The notes under the pieces: generated by a model
The model's database searches: none
What the model was told of the DNA's origin: nothing
The model's input: the letters and a program-made list of their open reading frames with translations, nothing else
Made by a program: the position numbers and the translations under genes
Part shown: piece by piece, positions 38,919 through 46,799 of the stretch
Layout: the number at the start of each line of letters is the position of its first letter
Numbering within the stretch: position 1 is the first letter of the stretch
NCBI GenBank assembly: GCA_947561585.1
Contig: CANNZV010000122.1
Span: 518,153-582,152, forward strand
DNA length: 64,000 nucleotides
DNA from: Caprella mutica
Taxonomy: Eukaryota > Arthropoda > Malacostraca > Amphipoda > Caprellidae
Direction of reading: 5' to 3'

Positions 38919-39860
38919 ATGAAAAAAATACTCCTCCTTTTCTTAATTGCAACAATGGGATGTGCCACTCCCCAACTAGATTTCCCAATCAACTACCATC
39001 CTCAAAAATTTAAAATTGATTTGGCTCAAACCACTCAAGTCAAAACTAAAAAAGGTTTAAAAATTAATTTTAATCAAGAAGTCATCGATCGTATTTATGA
39101 TTTGACAAAAACTTATAACATCGAAATTCAAGTTCATGAATTTTATGCCATTGAAGATTTTGTTTTTAATAATTTAGAAACCATTACTACTGATGGTAAA
39201 TTGTTGGAATCTGCGGGGATGTTTAAAATAGATTTATTTTATGATGATAATTTTAAAATCGATTTAAAAAATGCACAAGGCATTTCTCTTGAAATCCCTA
39301 TAAACCTATTTGATAGATCCATTTATGACTATAAAATATTTGATGGAATGGTAACCGATGGTGGATTGCGTTGGACTTCACCTCAAGGGTTGAATATTCC
39401 TCAACTCGATCAAAATGCAATTGATGAATCGGAAGAGGAAATTGATAGTCATGGGTTCTCAAATAGACACTCTGTTCCTCGAGTAGGCGATTTTTATAAA
39501 CATGAATTAAAAAATTTAGATTGGAAAAATATTGATCGTTTTTTAGAATTGGGAGATGAAGCCTTGGCAGATGTCAAATTATCTTTGAAAAGTGAGTACG
39601 AAATTCTATCATTAGGGATTATTATTCCAGGTGCAAAATCTTATATTAGTTTTTATCCAACAGAGGCCGAACAAAATAATTTTATTTCTAACATTAAACT
39701 TCCAATTGGTGAGAATATCAATATCGTTGGTTTAGCTAAAAATGAAAAGAACTATTTCCTTGCTAGAGAGGAAGCATTTGTAGGAAAAACGGATTTGGTA
39801 AAATTGAATTTTGAAGAAGTGTCAAATGAATATCTGCCGAATAAACTAATAAAAGATTAA
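38919..39860 (+). CDS. Hypothetical lipoprotein, 313 aa
   Basis: The signal peptide ends in the lipobox 'ATMGC' with Cys15. The mature part is a mixed alpha/beta protein with many Asp, Lys and Ile residues. An acidic linker sits near residue 180 ('IDESEEEIDSHG'). No known domain or catalytic motif was recognised. It is probably anchored in the outer or inner membrane facing the periplasm. Monocistronic between two hairpins. Confidence 0.78.
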   Translation: MKKILLLFLIATMGCATPQLDFPINYHPQKFKIDLAQTTQVKTKKGLKINFNQEVIDRIYDLTKTYNIEIQVHEFYAIEDFVFNNLETITTDGKLLESAGMFKIDLFYDDNFKIDLKNAQGISLEIPINLFDRSIYDYKIFDGMVTDGGLRWTSPQGLNIPQLDQNAIDESEEEIDSHGFSNRHSVPRVGDFYKHELKNLDWKNIDRFLELGDEALADVKLSLKSEYEILSLGIIIPGAKSYISFYPTEAEQNNFISNIKLPIGENINIVGLAKNEKNYFLAREEAFVGKTDLVKLNFEEVSNEYLPNKLIKD

Positions 39861-39867
39861 AAATAAT

Positions 39868-39894
39868 GGAGGTGATAAATTATTTATCACCTCC
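39868..39894. terminator. Short strong hairpin terminator
   Basis: GGAGGTGATAAAT pairs with ATTTATCACCTCC almost without a loop, between two convergent genes. Confidence 0.78.
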
Positions 39895-39901
39895 AACTTA
39901 T

Positions 39902-40096
39902 TTATTTCACTTCCTCCAAACTCGCTTCCTCTTCTTTTTCATTTCCTTCCTCGACCATTTCTATTTTCTCCTGTTGTTGTCGATCTCTTGACTTCCGTGC
40001 AGGTGGCGCAACACCTGTCAAACCGACTCCTAATGTTGCCAAAATAATTAAGAGTATTAAAAAGAAAAATCTTAATTTCCTTTTTATTTTTTCCAT
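39902..40096 (-). CDS. Small single-pass membrane protein, 64 aa
   Basis: The N-terminus is basic ('MEKIKRKLR'), followed by one membrane helix ('FFFLILLIILATLGVGLTGV', residues 10-29). A short 'APPARKSRDRQQQ' segment and an acidic tail rich in Glu complete it. The charge layout is clean and the gene abuts a terminator, so it is probably real. The function is unknown. Confidence 0.6.
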   Translation of the reverse strand: MEKIKRKLRFFFLILLIILATLGVGLTGVAPPARKSRDRQQQEKIEMVEEGNEKEEEASLEEVK

Positions 40097-40188
40097 AAAT
40101 AAAAATTAAATCAGCCCTAAAATCAATCCTTTTGATTTTGGTCTACTGCATTAAAAAATAAAATAAATGTGAAAACTAGTAGCTAGAA

Positions 40189-40587
40189 TTAGCCAATAGA
40201 AAAGGAAAGGTCGTCATCGTCAGATGAGATTGTTTTTTGAAAAATGGTAAAAAAGAAAGGCTTCTTTATTTGATTAGAAAAACAAAATTCGAAATGTAAA
40301 TATATTGTTTTGGCTAGTGTTTGCTGGAGTTCTTGAAGCAATTTATGGTTTAACAAAAAAATAAGTGCAGGGTTTTTAGCGCAATTAGAATATACTTTTG
40401 ATAATGAAATATTCGAATAGGATTTTTTCTTTTTCCCATCTAACAATTCAATTTCAATAACTTCTGAAGACTCAAAAGCAAGTTGGCTTTTTTCATTTTC
40501 TCCAAATAAAAAAACAGCAGCTAACATTAGCAATAGCAATGCTCCTTTGTTTTTTATTTTAAAAATGGAGATAAATGAGTTCTTCAT
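40189..40587 (-). CDS. Hypothetical protein with N-terminal membrane segment, 132 aa
   Basis: A hydrophobic stretch at about residues 15-29 ('GALLLLMLAAVFLFG') could be a signal or anchor. The rest has three cysteines and an acidic 'SSDDDDLSFSIG' end. No family was recognised. It is 92 bp upstream of the small membrane gene on the same strand and divergent from the creatininase-like gene. Confidence 0.55.
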   Translation of the reverse strand: MKNSFISIFKIKNKGALLLLMLAAVFLFGENEKSQLAFESSEVIEIELLDGKKKKSYSNISLSKVYSNCAKNPALIFLLNHKLLQELQQTLAKTIYLHFEFCFSNQIKKPFFFTIFQKTISSDDDDLSFSIG

Positions 40588-40669
40588 GATAATTCAAAAA
40601 TAGACTTTTTTTCTGTAAGATGTATTTTCATTTTAAATTCTTAATTTTATTATTCAAAAAATAAACAGA

Positions 40670-41431
40670 ATGAGACCATACATACTTGCTGAAACTAATT
40701 GGCACCATCTCAAAGACGCCAATTTTGAATTAGCCATTCTCCCATGGGGAGCAACGGAAGCGCATAATTATCATTTGCCATATGCGACTGATGTTTTCGA
40801 ATCCGATTTTATTGCTGCTGAATCTGCTCGAATTGCTTGGGAGAAAGGCGCAAAATTAATTGTGCTACCTACGGTTCCTTTTGGAGTCAATACCGGCCAA
40901 ACAGATATTTATCTTGATATCAATTTAAATCCAAGTACGCAAATGGCGATTTTATCTGATGTCATTGAAGTCTTAAATCGGCAGGGCATTTATAAATTAT
41001 TGATATTCAATAGTCATGGTGGAAATAATTTCAAACCACTCGTAAGAGAACTTGGTGTAAAATATCCAAAGATGTTTATTTGTTTTTCCAACTGGTTTAA
41101 GTCGATGGATAAGAATCAATATTTTGATCACCAAGGCGATCATGCTGATGAAATGGAAACTAGTTTGATGTTACACCTAAAACCTGAATTGGTTTTGCCA
41201 AAAGAAAAATGGGGAATGGGTGCAGATAAGAAATATAAAATCAAAGCCTTTTCAGAAGGTTGGGTTTGGGCAGAAAGAAAGTGGTCACAAATCAGCGAAG
41301 ATACAGGTGTTGGAAATCCATTGTTATCCACCAAAGAAAAAGGAGAAAGATTCTTTAACGATGTTTCTGCAAAAATGGGGAAATTCTTTTTTGACCTTTG
41401 CGAAGCAGATCTCAATGACTTGTACGAATAA
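40670..41431 (+). CDS. Creatininase-family amidohydrolase
   Basis: A 253-residue protein. The family motif 'LPWGATEAHNYHLPYATD' (residues 24-41) carries the first metal ligands (Glu30, His32, Asp41). 'FNSHGGNN' (113-120) and 'HADEMETS' (158-165) supply the others. These enzymes are cytosolic, use two divalent metals, and hydrolyse cyclic or linear amides such as creatinine or formamide-type intermediates. The substrate here is unknown. It is the first gene of a compact three-gene unit; the next gene, a GluR0-like channel, starts 45 bp later. Confidence 0.9.
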   Translation: MRPYILAETNWHHLKDANFELAILPWGATEAHNYHLPYATDVFESDFIAAESARIAWEKGAKLIVLPTVPFGVNTGQTDIYLDINLNPSTQMAILSDVIEVLNRQGIYKLLIFNSHGGNNFKPLVRELGVKYPKMFICFSNWFKSMDKNQYFDHQGDHADEMETSLMLHLKPELVLPKEKWGMGADKKYKIKAFSEGWVWAERKWSQISEDTGVGNPLLSTKEKGERFFNDVSAKMGKFFFDLCEADLNDLYE

Positions 41432-41476
41432 TCTTTTTTGAGTAGAGTTAATTTTGAAAAACCAAAATGATTCAAC

Positions 41477-42550
41477 ATGCAGCGATTCCTCTTTTTCTTT
41501 TTTCTAATTTTTTATTCTTTTCAAGTTGTTGCACAAACTCCAAAGGATACACTTCTAGTGGCCTACACTCCTGCTTCCCCATTTGTCATCAATGAAAATA
41601 ATCAAGTGGAAGGGATTTCAATTTGGTTATGGGAACATTGTGCAAAAGAATTAGATCTTAATTATAAATTGATTGAAATGCCATTTGGGCAAATGTTGGA
41701 TTCTGTCTCAACGGGTGGCATTGATATAAGTATCAATCCTTTGACGATTACAAGTGATCGATTAAAAAAAATGAACTTCACCCACTCCTTCTTTGCCTCA
41801 CATTCAGTAGTTGCCAAAGGACATATTTCTACCTTCAATAGAATTATCAATTTTTTTAAATCATTTTTCTCAATCAATTTTTTAAGTGCCTTTTTAGCTC
41901 TTATGTTTTTGATTGGGATTTTTGGGTTTTTGGTTTGGCATTTTGAAAATAAGATAAATCCTAAAAATTTTAGAACAGGTTATAAAGGATTATGGGATGG
42001 TTTATGGTGGTCTGTTGTAACAATGACTACCGTCGGCTATGGTGACAAAACCCCACAATCAAGAGGCGGAAAAATAGTCGCTTTAATTTGGATGTTTAGT
42101 GGTTTATTATTTATATCAGGTTTGACCGCAAGTGTAGCTTCTACTTTAACGGTAGATCAACTGCATTCAAAAATTTCTAATTTTGAAGATTTTAAAGACC
42201 GAAAAGTAGGTACAATTCAACGGTCAAGTTCTGAACAATATTTAAAAGATAATTTTTTTAGAGATATAAAATTATTTCAAAATGTTCCTTCTGGATTAGA
42301 TGCTCTTGTGAGCCATGAATTAGAAGCATTTGTATATGATGAACCCATCATAAGATATCGAATAAAAAACGATTCGAAATATTCCAAATTAGAAGTTCTT
42401 CCTGCAAAATTCAAAGTCCAATTCTATGCTTTTGCTTTATCAAAAAAACACGAGACCTTAAGAGATTTACTATCTCAAAAGATGATGAGCATCACAGAAC
42501 GAAATGAATGGCAAGTGGTTTTAAATGAATATGGATGTGGTGAGCAGTAA
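41477..42550 (+). CDS. Prokaryotic ionotropic glutamate-receptor-type potassium channel (GluR0-like)
   Basis: A 357-residue protein with a signal peptide (1-20). The first half of a periplasmic solute-binding (SBP_bac_3) domain is at 24-120 and includes 'PLTITSDRLKKMNFTHSF', where Arg95 is the expected ligand-carboxylate contact. A membrane helix (134-156) and a pore loop with the potassium filter 'TTVGYGD' (184-190) follow. A second membrane helix (199-224) comes next, then the second half of the binding domain (about 228-350), with 'VGTIQRSSSEQYL' and Asp288 in 'AFVYDEP'. This binding-half/pore/binding-half order is that of GluR0. Such channels open on binding an amino acid and pass K+. It is in an operon with a creatininase-like enzyme. 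Confidence 0.93.
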   Translation: MQRFLFFFFLIFYSFQVVAQTPKDTLLVAYTPASPFVINENNQVEGISIWLWEHCAKELDLNYKLIEMPFGQMLDSVSTGGIDISINPLTITSDRLKKMNFTHSFFASHSVVAKGHISTFNRIINFFKSFFSINFLSAFLALMFLIGIFGFLVWHFENKINPKNFRTGYKGLWDGLWWSVVTMTTVGYGDKTPQSRGGKIVALIWMFSGLLFISGLTASVASTLTVDQLHSKISNFEDFKDRKVGTIQRSSSEQYLKDNFFRDIKLFQNVPSGLDALVSHELEAFVYDEPIIRYRIKNDSKYSKLEVLPAKFKVQFYAFALSKKHETLRDLLSQKMMSITERNEWQVVLNEYGCGEQ

Positions 42551-42592
42551 TTTCCTTATATTGTAAGTCCATTGTTACAAAAAAAATAAACT

Positions 42593-43411
42593 ATGTCTAA
42601 TACACGCTGGAAAAAATTCATTTCTAATTTCGATCAAAACTCAGCTTTCTTTTCATTGGTTTTAGCATTGATGAGTTTTTGTGCAATTATTGTTTCTTTA
42701 TTGACTTTACAAGAAATGCAAACTCAACGAGAGTTGAGTTTGATGCCTATCATTTATCCTCAAAATTTTGAAAAGATAAGTCTAAAGGTCGATTCTATTT
42801 GTGATAAAAATGTATTTAGTTTTAAAATAAATGGAAAAAAGAAAATCGGAAATGATTTAGAATTAAAAAGGTTTAAAGATTGGTTGAAATTAGGTTTTGT
42901 CAATGTCGGAAAAGGCAGCGCTGTAAATCTAAAGTTTGAATGGGATATAAACTATGATTATTTTGTAAATTTCTTTGATACCCTAAAAATCGCTCCAGAA
43001 ATATTTTCATTTAAAAACGACCAAGGTAGTTATAGATTAGATTTCTCTAATTGCAAAACTGGAACCTCTACCTTATTTGAACAAAGATGGTCTACTTCTT
43101 TTCCTTATTTATTACCTGCTGCTGATATGGATAAAAATTTTAATATTGATTTTCCTACTTATTTTTTACCCTTACATATTTCTTATTTTAAATCCATCTG
43201 GCTTAAGCAGGGGCAAACCAATAAAAACACTTCTTATTTTCAATTAAAACATTTCCTTAATCTCAGTTACGAATCTGTCAATGGAACTAAATATCATAAA
43301 AAATATGAAGTTGAAATTTTTCTTCACCCTCCTTTAGTCTTTAGTAAGAATAGGCACATTTTCGCTTCTTGGGAGAATTTTGATTTGGATATTCTAATAA
43401 ACGAGTTATAA
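42593..43411 (+). CDS. Membrane-anchored hypothetical protein, third gene of the channel operon
   Basis: A 272-residue protein that starts 42 bp after the channel gene. One membrane helix is near the N-terminus (about residues 18-42, 'FFSLVLALMSFCAIIVSLLTL'), then a short coiled stretch and a large, probably beta-rich soluble domain. The topology resembles small membrane-anchored sensors, but no family was recognised. A terminator follows directly, closing the operon. Confidence 0.75.
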   Translation: MSNTRWKKFISNFDQNSAFFSLVLALMSFCAIIVSLLTLQEMQTQRELSLMPIIYPQNFEKISLKVDSICDKNVFSFKINGKKKIGNDLELKRFKDWLKLGFVNVGKGSAVNLKFEWDINYDYFVNFFDTLKIAPEIFSFKNDQGSYRLDFSNCKTGTSTLFEQRWSTSFPYLLPAADMDKNFNIDFPTYFLPLHISYFKSIWLKQGQTNKNTSYFQLKHFLNLSYESVNGTKYHKKYEVEIFLHPPLVFSKNRHIFASWENFDLDILINEL

Positions 43412-43416
43412 AATAT

Positions 43417-43459
43417 AAAAAAAAATGCTACTCACCATTTCGATAAGTAGCATTTTTTT
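43417..43459. terminator. Bidirectional terminator
   Basis: AAAAATGCTACT pairs with AGTAGCATTTTT; long A and T runs flank it. It lies between the channel operon and the convergent DoxX gene. Confidence 0.82.
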
Positions 43460-43477
43460 GTTTTTGTAAATACAATA

Positions 43478-43852
43478 CTATGCACTCAATAAACTTCCAA
43501 ATCTATCCTTGTAAGCATAAACTAAAGCTAGTCCTAACACTAATCCTACAAGTGCTCCAGCTATTCCATCTGGAGCATGAAGCCCATGAAATAAGGCCGC
43601 ATTGAACATTATTCCAATACTTACAGTCAATGCAAGCGGAACAAATTTATTAGCTAAAAGTGCCAGACCTCCTAGTATTTCCAATACTCCAATTAGTTTT
43701 AAAAATCCAGATGTAGCATAGATTCTTAGTAAGTCTCCCCCATCGCCAGGGATTGCTGGGAACTCTAAAAAACCTGCAAACTTATTGACACCAAAGATGA
43801 GTAGAAATAACCCAAATAATACGCGAATTGCCATTGTTACTTTTGGACTCAT
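43478..43852 (-). CDS. DoxX-family membrane protein
   Basis: A 124-residue protein with four hydrophobic helices. The DoxX-like pattern is 'RVLFGLFLLIFGVNKFAGFL' at 7-26, 'LKLIGVLEILGGLALLANKF' at 51-70, and a last helix 'GALVGLVLGLALVYAY'. It belongs to the small quinone-reductase-like membrane proteins of uncertain function. It is a full-length member and is monocistronic. Confidence 0.85.
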   Translation of the reverse strand: MSPKVTMAIRVLFGLFLLIFGVNKFAGFLEFPAIPGDGGDLLRIYATSGFLKLIGVLEILGGLALLANKFVPLALTVSIGIMFNAALFHGLHAPDGIAGALVGLVLGLALVYAYKDRFGSLLSA

Positions 43853-43991
43853 AATAATTTTGTTTTTTCGTTTTATAAAAAAAATAATTTAGAATGGTTA
43901 AATATAAAGAAAAACGTTACAACAACTAAATTTGAACCATTCCGTTTTAGTATTTTAGTTCATCATTTTTTTATCAAAAAATTGAATCAAA

Positions 43992-44783
43992 ATGAAATTA
44001 AAACGAATTCACCTTTTTGAACTGGAAGATCAGAGTTGGTTTCCCAGTTGGATTAGAAACTGTATGACCAAACTCATAGTCGTCATGCATGGTTTTTTAG
44101 GAACTAAAAATGACCTTGCTGACCTAGTTGCCAAAGTCTTAAAACAAACTAATTCCAAAAAAATAATTGACTTGTGTTCTGGTGGTGGTGGGCCTATGAT
44201 TGATGTCATGAAAGTTCTAGAAGAAAAGCATGGAATAAAAAATATCCCACTCACTCTGACCGATCTCTATCCCAATAAAGAATTTGCCAATCATATTAAT
44301 CAACAAAAAAACAACAATATTTCTTACACGCTCAGTCCTGTAGATGCTACAAAGATTCCTGCTGAAGAGAAAGGGTTACGTACTATGATTTGTAGTTTTC
44401 ATCATATGCGTCCTGAAGTCGCCAAACAAATTTTATTGAATGCTCAGGATTCCCAACAACCTATTTGCATTTATGAAATGAGTGATAATAGTGCGCCAGT
44501 ATGGTCATGGATAATTGCATTTCCTATCAATTTTATCATGTGCTTTTTTGTTACTCTAAAAGTGCGCCCCATGACTTGGCAACAAATTATATTTACTTAT
44601 CCTATTCCAATTATTCCTTTGTGTTTTGCGTGGGATGGTGCTATTTCTAATTCTCGTACCTACACCATTAAAGACATGGAGACACTTATTCAATCTCTAC
44701 CGCCATCTAATTATAAATGGGAACCAGGTTCTATTCCTGGAAAGCCTTCTGGAAAATTATTTCTTATTGGAACACCTAGCTGA
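43992..44783 (+). CDS. Class I methyltransferase-like protein with C-terminal hydrophobic region
   Basis: A 263-residue protein. The SAM-binding motif 'KIIDLCSGGGGPMIDV' lies at about 57-72 and an acidic strand-2 end at 'LTLTDLYPN'. 'VDATKIPAEEKGLRTMICSFHHMRP' (by its ends) is near 120-145. Residues 168-190 ('VWSWIIAFPINFIMCFFVTL') are hydrophobic enough for a membrane helix, which is unusual for this fold. The substrate is unknown. The stop codon overlaps the end of the convergent gene by 8 bp. Confidence 0.8.
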   Translation: MKLKRIHLFELEDQSWFPSWIRNCMTKLIVVMHGFLGTKNDLADLVAKVLKQTNSKKIIDLCSGGGGPMIDVMKVLEEKHGIKNIPLTLTDLYPNKEFANHINQQKNNNISYTLSPVDATKIPAEEKGLRTMICSFHHMRPEVAKQILLNAQDSQQPICIYEMSDNSAPVWSWIIAFPINFIMCFFVTLKVRPMTWQQIIFTYPIPIIPLCFAWDGAISNSRTYTIKDMETLIQSLPPSNYKWEPGSIPGKPSGKLFLIGTPS

Positions 44784-45198
44784 TTGATTCTATCATCATC
44801 TTCGTTCCTAATGGCCCTGATATTTTAAGGGCTATGCCTTTTCCGCTAGATTGAATTGAAAGATCATAATGAAAAAATTTACAGCACTTTTGTTCATCGA
44901 CAATAAATTTCGCTAGAGTAGTCAACATGCCTTCTTCATCATTAAAATAAAAAATATAACCATTTTCAACTTCGACTTTTTTAGTAACTTTTGAAAAAAT
45001 AATTTCTTTAATTTCTTCTTTTCTTTTAACTAAATCAGAATCGGTAAGGGTGCAAATAATCGGTTCTTCGGAGTTTGTAATACTTGAAAATAGATTTTCA
45101 GGAACCGCTGATTCTGATGTACATTTTAAATTAATCATAAATAACATTATGGTTAATAATGCAATTCCAATAATTAGAGTAGATATTTTTTGAATCAT
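44776..45198 (-). CDS. Membrane-anchored CC-motif protein, probable MerR target
   Basis: A 140-residue protein with an N-terminal membrane helix (residues 5-22). The soluble part reads 'LVKRKEEIKEIIFSKVTKKVEVENGYIFYF' (by its ends), then 'VDEQKCCKFFHYDLSI...ISGPLGTKMMIES'. This layout is a known but uncharacterised family whose members carry a conserved adjacent Cys pair followed by 'F.F.L'. It is divergent from a MerR-type regulator and reads out of a promoter with a MerR operator in its spacer, so it is predicted to be metal- or thiol-induced. Extracytoplasmic metal binding is plausible but not shown. Confidence 0.78.
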   Translation of the reverse strand: MIQKISTLIIGIALLTIMLFMINLKCTSESAVPENLFSSITNSEEPIICTLTDSDLVKRKEEIKEIIFSKVTKKVEVENGYIFYFNDEEGMLTTLAKFIVDEQKCCKFFHYDLSIQSSGKGIALKISGPLGTKMMIESIS

Positions 45199-45200
45199 TT

Positions 45201-45248
45201 TGTATTTTTAAATACAAAGATATGGGTTGGAGTATACTCCAATGTCAA
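45201..45248 (-). promoter_or_regulatory. MerR-type operator/promoter between the CC protein and merR genes
   Basis: On the minus strand TTGACA (complement of 45243-45248) and TATCTTTG (complement of 45215-45222) are separated by 20 bases, the over-long spacing used by MerR activators. The spacer holds the perfect 16-bp palindrome TTGGAGTATACTCCAA (45227-45242). TATCTTTG also fits the Bacteroidota TAnnTTTG. A second 7-bp inverted repeat, TGTATTT/AAATACA (45201-45216), overlaps the start region. Confidence 0.85.
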
Positions 45249-45267
45249 GTATTAAAAAAAATAAATT

Positions 45268-45642
45268 ATGCAAATAGGTGAAGTTGCTCAACGTACAGGT
45301 TTTTCAAAAGACACTATCCGTTGGTATGAAAAGATTGGATTAATCCAACTCGATAAAAAAAATCGAAGCGAAAATAACTATAGAAATTATTCAATGGAAG
45401 ACTTGAATAGACTTTTATCCATTAAACAAATGAAAGCTATCGGGTTTACTTTAAAAGATATTGAATATATTTTTCTATTAGAAAAACATGAAGAGGTGAA
45501 TTGTGGAAATGTTGTCAAGGTCGTAAACAACAGACTGGAAACCATCGCTCAAAAGATTGCTGAATTACAACAGCTTCAAAAAAAACTTATTCGAGTAAAA
45601 GAAAGTTGTAATGGCAATTGTCAAGAAGCCATAAAAAATTAA
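45268..45642 (+). CDS. MerR-family metal- or thiol-responsive regulator
   Basis: A 124-residue protein with the winged-helix domain 'MQIGEVAQRTGFSKDTIRWY' and 'EKIGLI' at 1-26. A dimerisation helix covers about 82-110. Three cysteines are at 79, 114 and 118. Cys79 and Cys114 are at the positions used by ZntR/MerR-type sensors to bind metal. It acts by twisting an over-spaced promoter, present here just upstream on the other strand. The specific metal cannot be read. The stop overlaps the convergent metalloprotease gene by 4 bp. Confidence 0.92.
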   Translation: MQIGEVAQRTGFSKDTIRWYEKIGLIQLDKKNRSENNYRNYSMEDLNRLLSIKQMKAIGFTLKDIEYIFLLEKHEEVNCGNVVKVVNNRLETIAQKIAELQQLQKKLIRVKESCNGNCQEAIKN

Positions 45643-46271
45643 GGTAGTCTATTTAAAATCTCTTGTGGTTCTAAATAATGAAATTTCTTAAAGTTTTTAT
45701 ACTCCGTAGAAGCTTCGGAGTCTTCTAAAATATATTGGTACGCATGATACAATTTTTTCCCTAATCCTCTTTCTAAAGTAATTTTATCTATCCCTCTTTC
45801 ATAATTTCTGATACTGTGCGCATTAATATAAAATGCCCCTGTCAAAATCAATTGCCCAAAACTCTTTTTCTCAAAATCTAAAATATGCGCCAATTCATGT
45901 CCCAAAATTCCAACCTGCCCTTCCTCTGGTAACTCATCAAATGGGACTTCACAATCCGCAGAATTATTAAAAATAATTTCGTACTTCCTTTCATAATCCG
46001 TATTGAAAAAACTTGAAACAATAGGTCTAGCTGCCATTGTAGTTCCAATTTCTTTTTGCTTAAACTCAATATGAATTCCTTTGAGTTCGGGATAGTAGGC
46101 TAATGCTTTAAGACATTGTTCCTTATAATCACTAATGAAAATCTTATTTTTTTCCAGATTGTGACTTACAGTCTTGGTCGTATTTTCTTTTACCAAAAAA
46201 AAAGAAAGGTATTCCCTTGGAATAAATAGGCAAGCCAAAAAACATAAAATTATAAATCGTTTTTTCATCAT
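45639..46271 (-). CDS. Membrane-anchored HExxH metalloprotease-like protein
   Basis: A 210-residue protein. The N-terminal hydrophobic stretch (about 5-25, 'FIILCFLACLFIP') acts as signal or anchor. The zinc motif 'GILGHELAHILDFE' gives His125, Glu126 and His129; the third ligand is probably one of the downstream acidic residues or His152. The protein is smaller than common M48 peptidases and I do not recognise the exact family. A periplasmic peptidase role is likely. Confidence 0.75.
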   Translation of the reverse strand: MMKKRFIILCFLACLFIPREYLSFFLVKENTTKTVSHNLEKNKIFISDYKEQCLKALAYYPELKGIHIEFKQKEIGTTMAARPIVSSFFNTDYERKYEIIFNNSADCEVPFDELPEEGQVGILGHELAHILDFEKKSFGQLILTGAFYINAHSIRNYERGIDKITLERGLGKKLYHAYQYILEDSEASTEYKNFKKFHYLEPQEILNRLP

Positions 46272-46405
46272 GGGATTTTCTTTTGGATAAAACTTACTGT
46301 AAGGCGAAATATTATAAACTAGGACTCTTTATTATTTGAATGTCACTAACTTTAAATATCTGTTAACTTTTATTACCCAAAATGCTTGCCTAATTTGAAA
46401 AAGAA

Positions 46406-46596
46406 TAGGGCAAACGCATCAAAATAAGAAATTCCCCAACGCTCAATTATTGAACGCAGAGACGGAGAGACGCAGAGTTTTTTTAATTTTTTCTACGAAA
46501 AAATCTCTGTGTCTCTCCGTCTCTGCGTTCAATCTATTATTACAAAGTGATAATTCAGTATAATTTCAATAAAATAATTTTGATGCGTTTGCCCTA
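46406..46596. repeat. Nested palindromic element
   Basis: The outer arms 'tagggcaaacgcatcaaaat' (46406-46425) and their complement (46577-46596) are a perfect 20-base inverted repeat. Within lies a second, longer palindrome (46450-46482 with 46498-46532) built of 'cgcagagacggagagacgca'-type words. A palindrome appears to be inserted inside another, in a spacer between divergent genes. This is not a terminator position. Confidence 0.85.
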
Positions 46597-46725
46597 GAAA
46601 AAGAAGCCCAATTCTTAAAATAAGAATCAAGATAACCGTGTCCCAAAAATTATAGTTTTCATAAAAAAATAAGATCGATTCAGCAATTATTAAATTTAGT
46701 TCTGACAAATGTCCTATAAAAGGTT

Positions 46726-46733
46726 TATTTTTG
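46726..46733 (+). promoter_or_regulatory. -7 element of the NTF2-like lipoprotein gene
   Basis: TATTTTTG matches TAnnTTTG and would give a leader of about 60 bases before the ATG at 46800. It covers the alternative in-frame ATG at 46731, making that start impossible if this promoter is used. Confidence 0.5.
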
Positions 46734-46799
46734 TTGAACACATTCAGAAATTATTCTTTTCCTACCCAGACTGTTTTAAATTACTCAAAAAACCAAACC

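Larger units (their letters stand above)
46272..46799. other. 528-bp divergent spacer with nested palindrome
   Basis: It contains the nested element 46406-46596 and the -7 element of the next gene. The ORFs that can be drawn here (46529-46741 minus, 46709-46900 plus) lack protein-like features. Nothing else was recognised. Confidence 0.6.
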
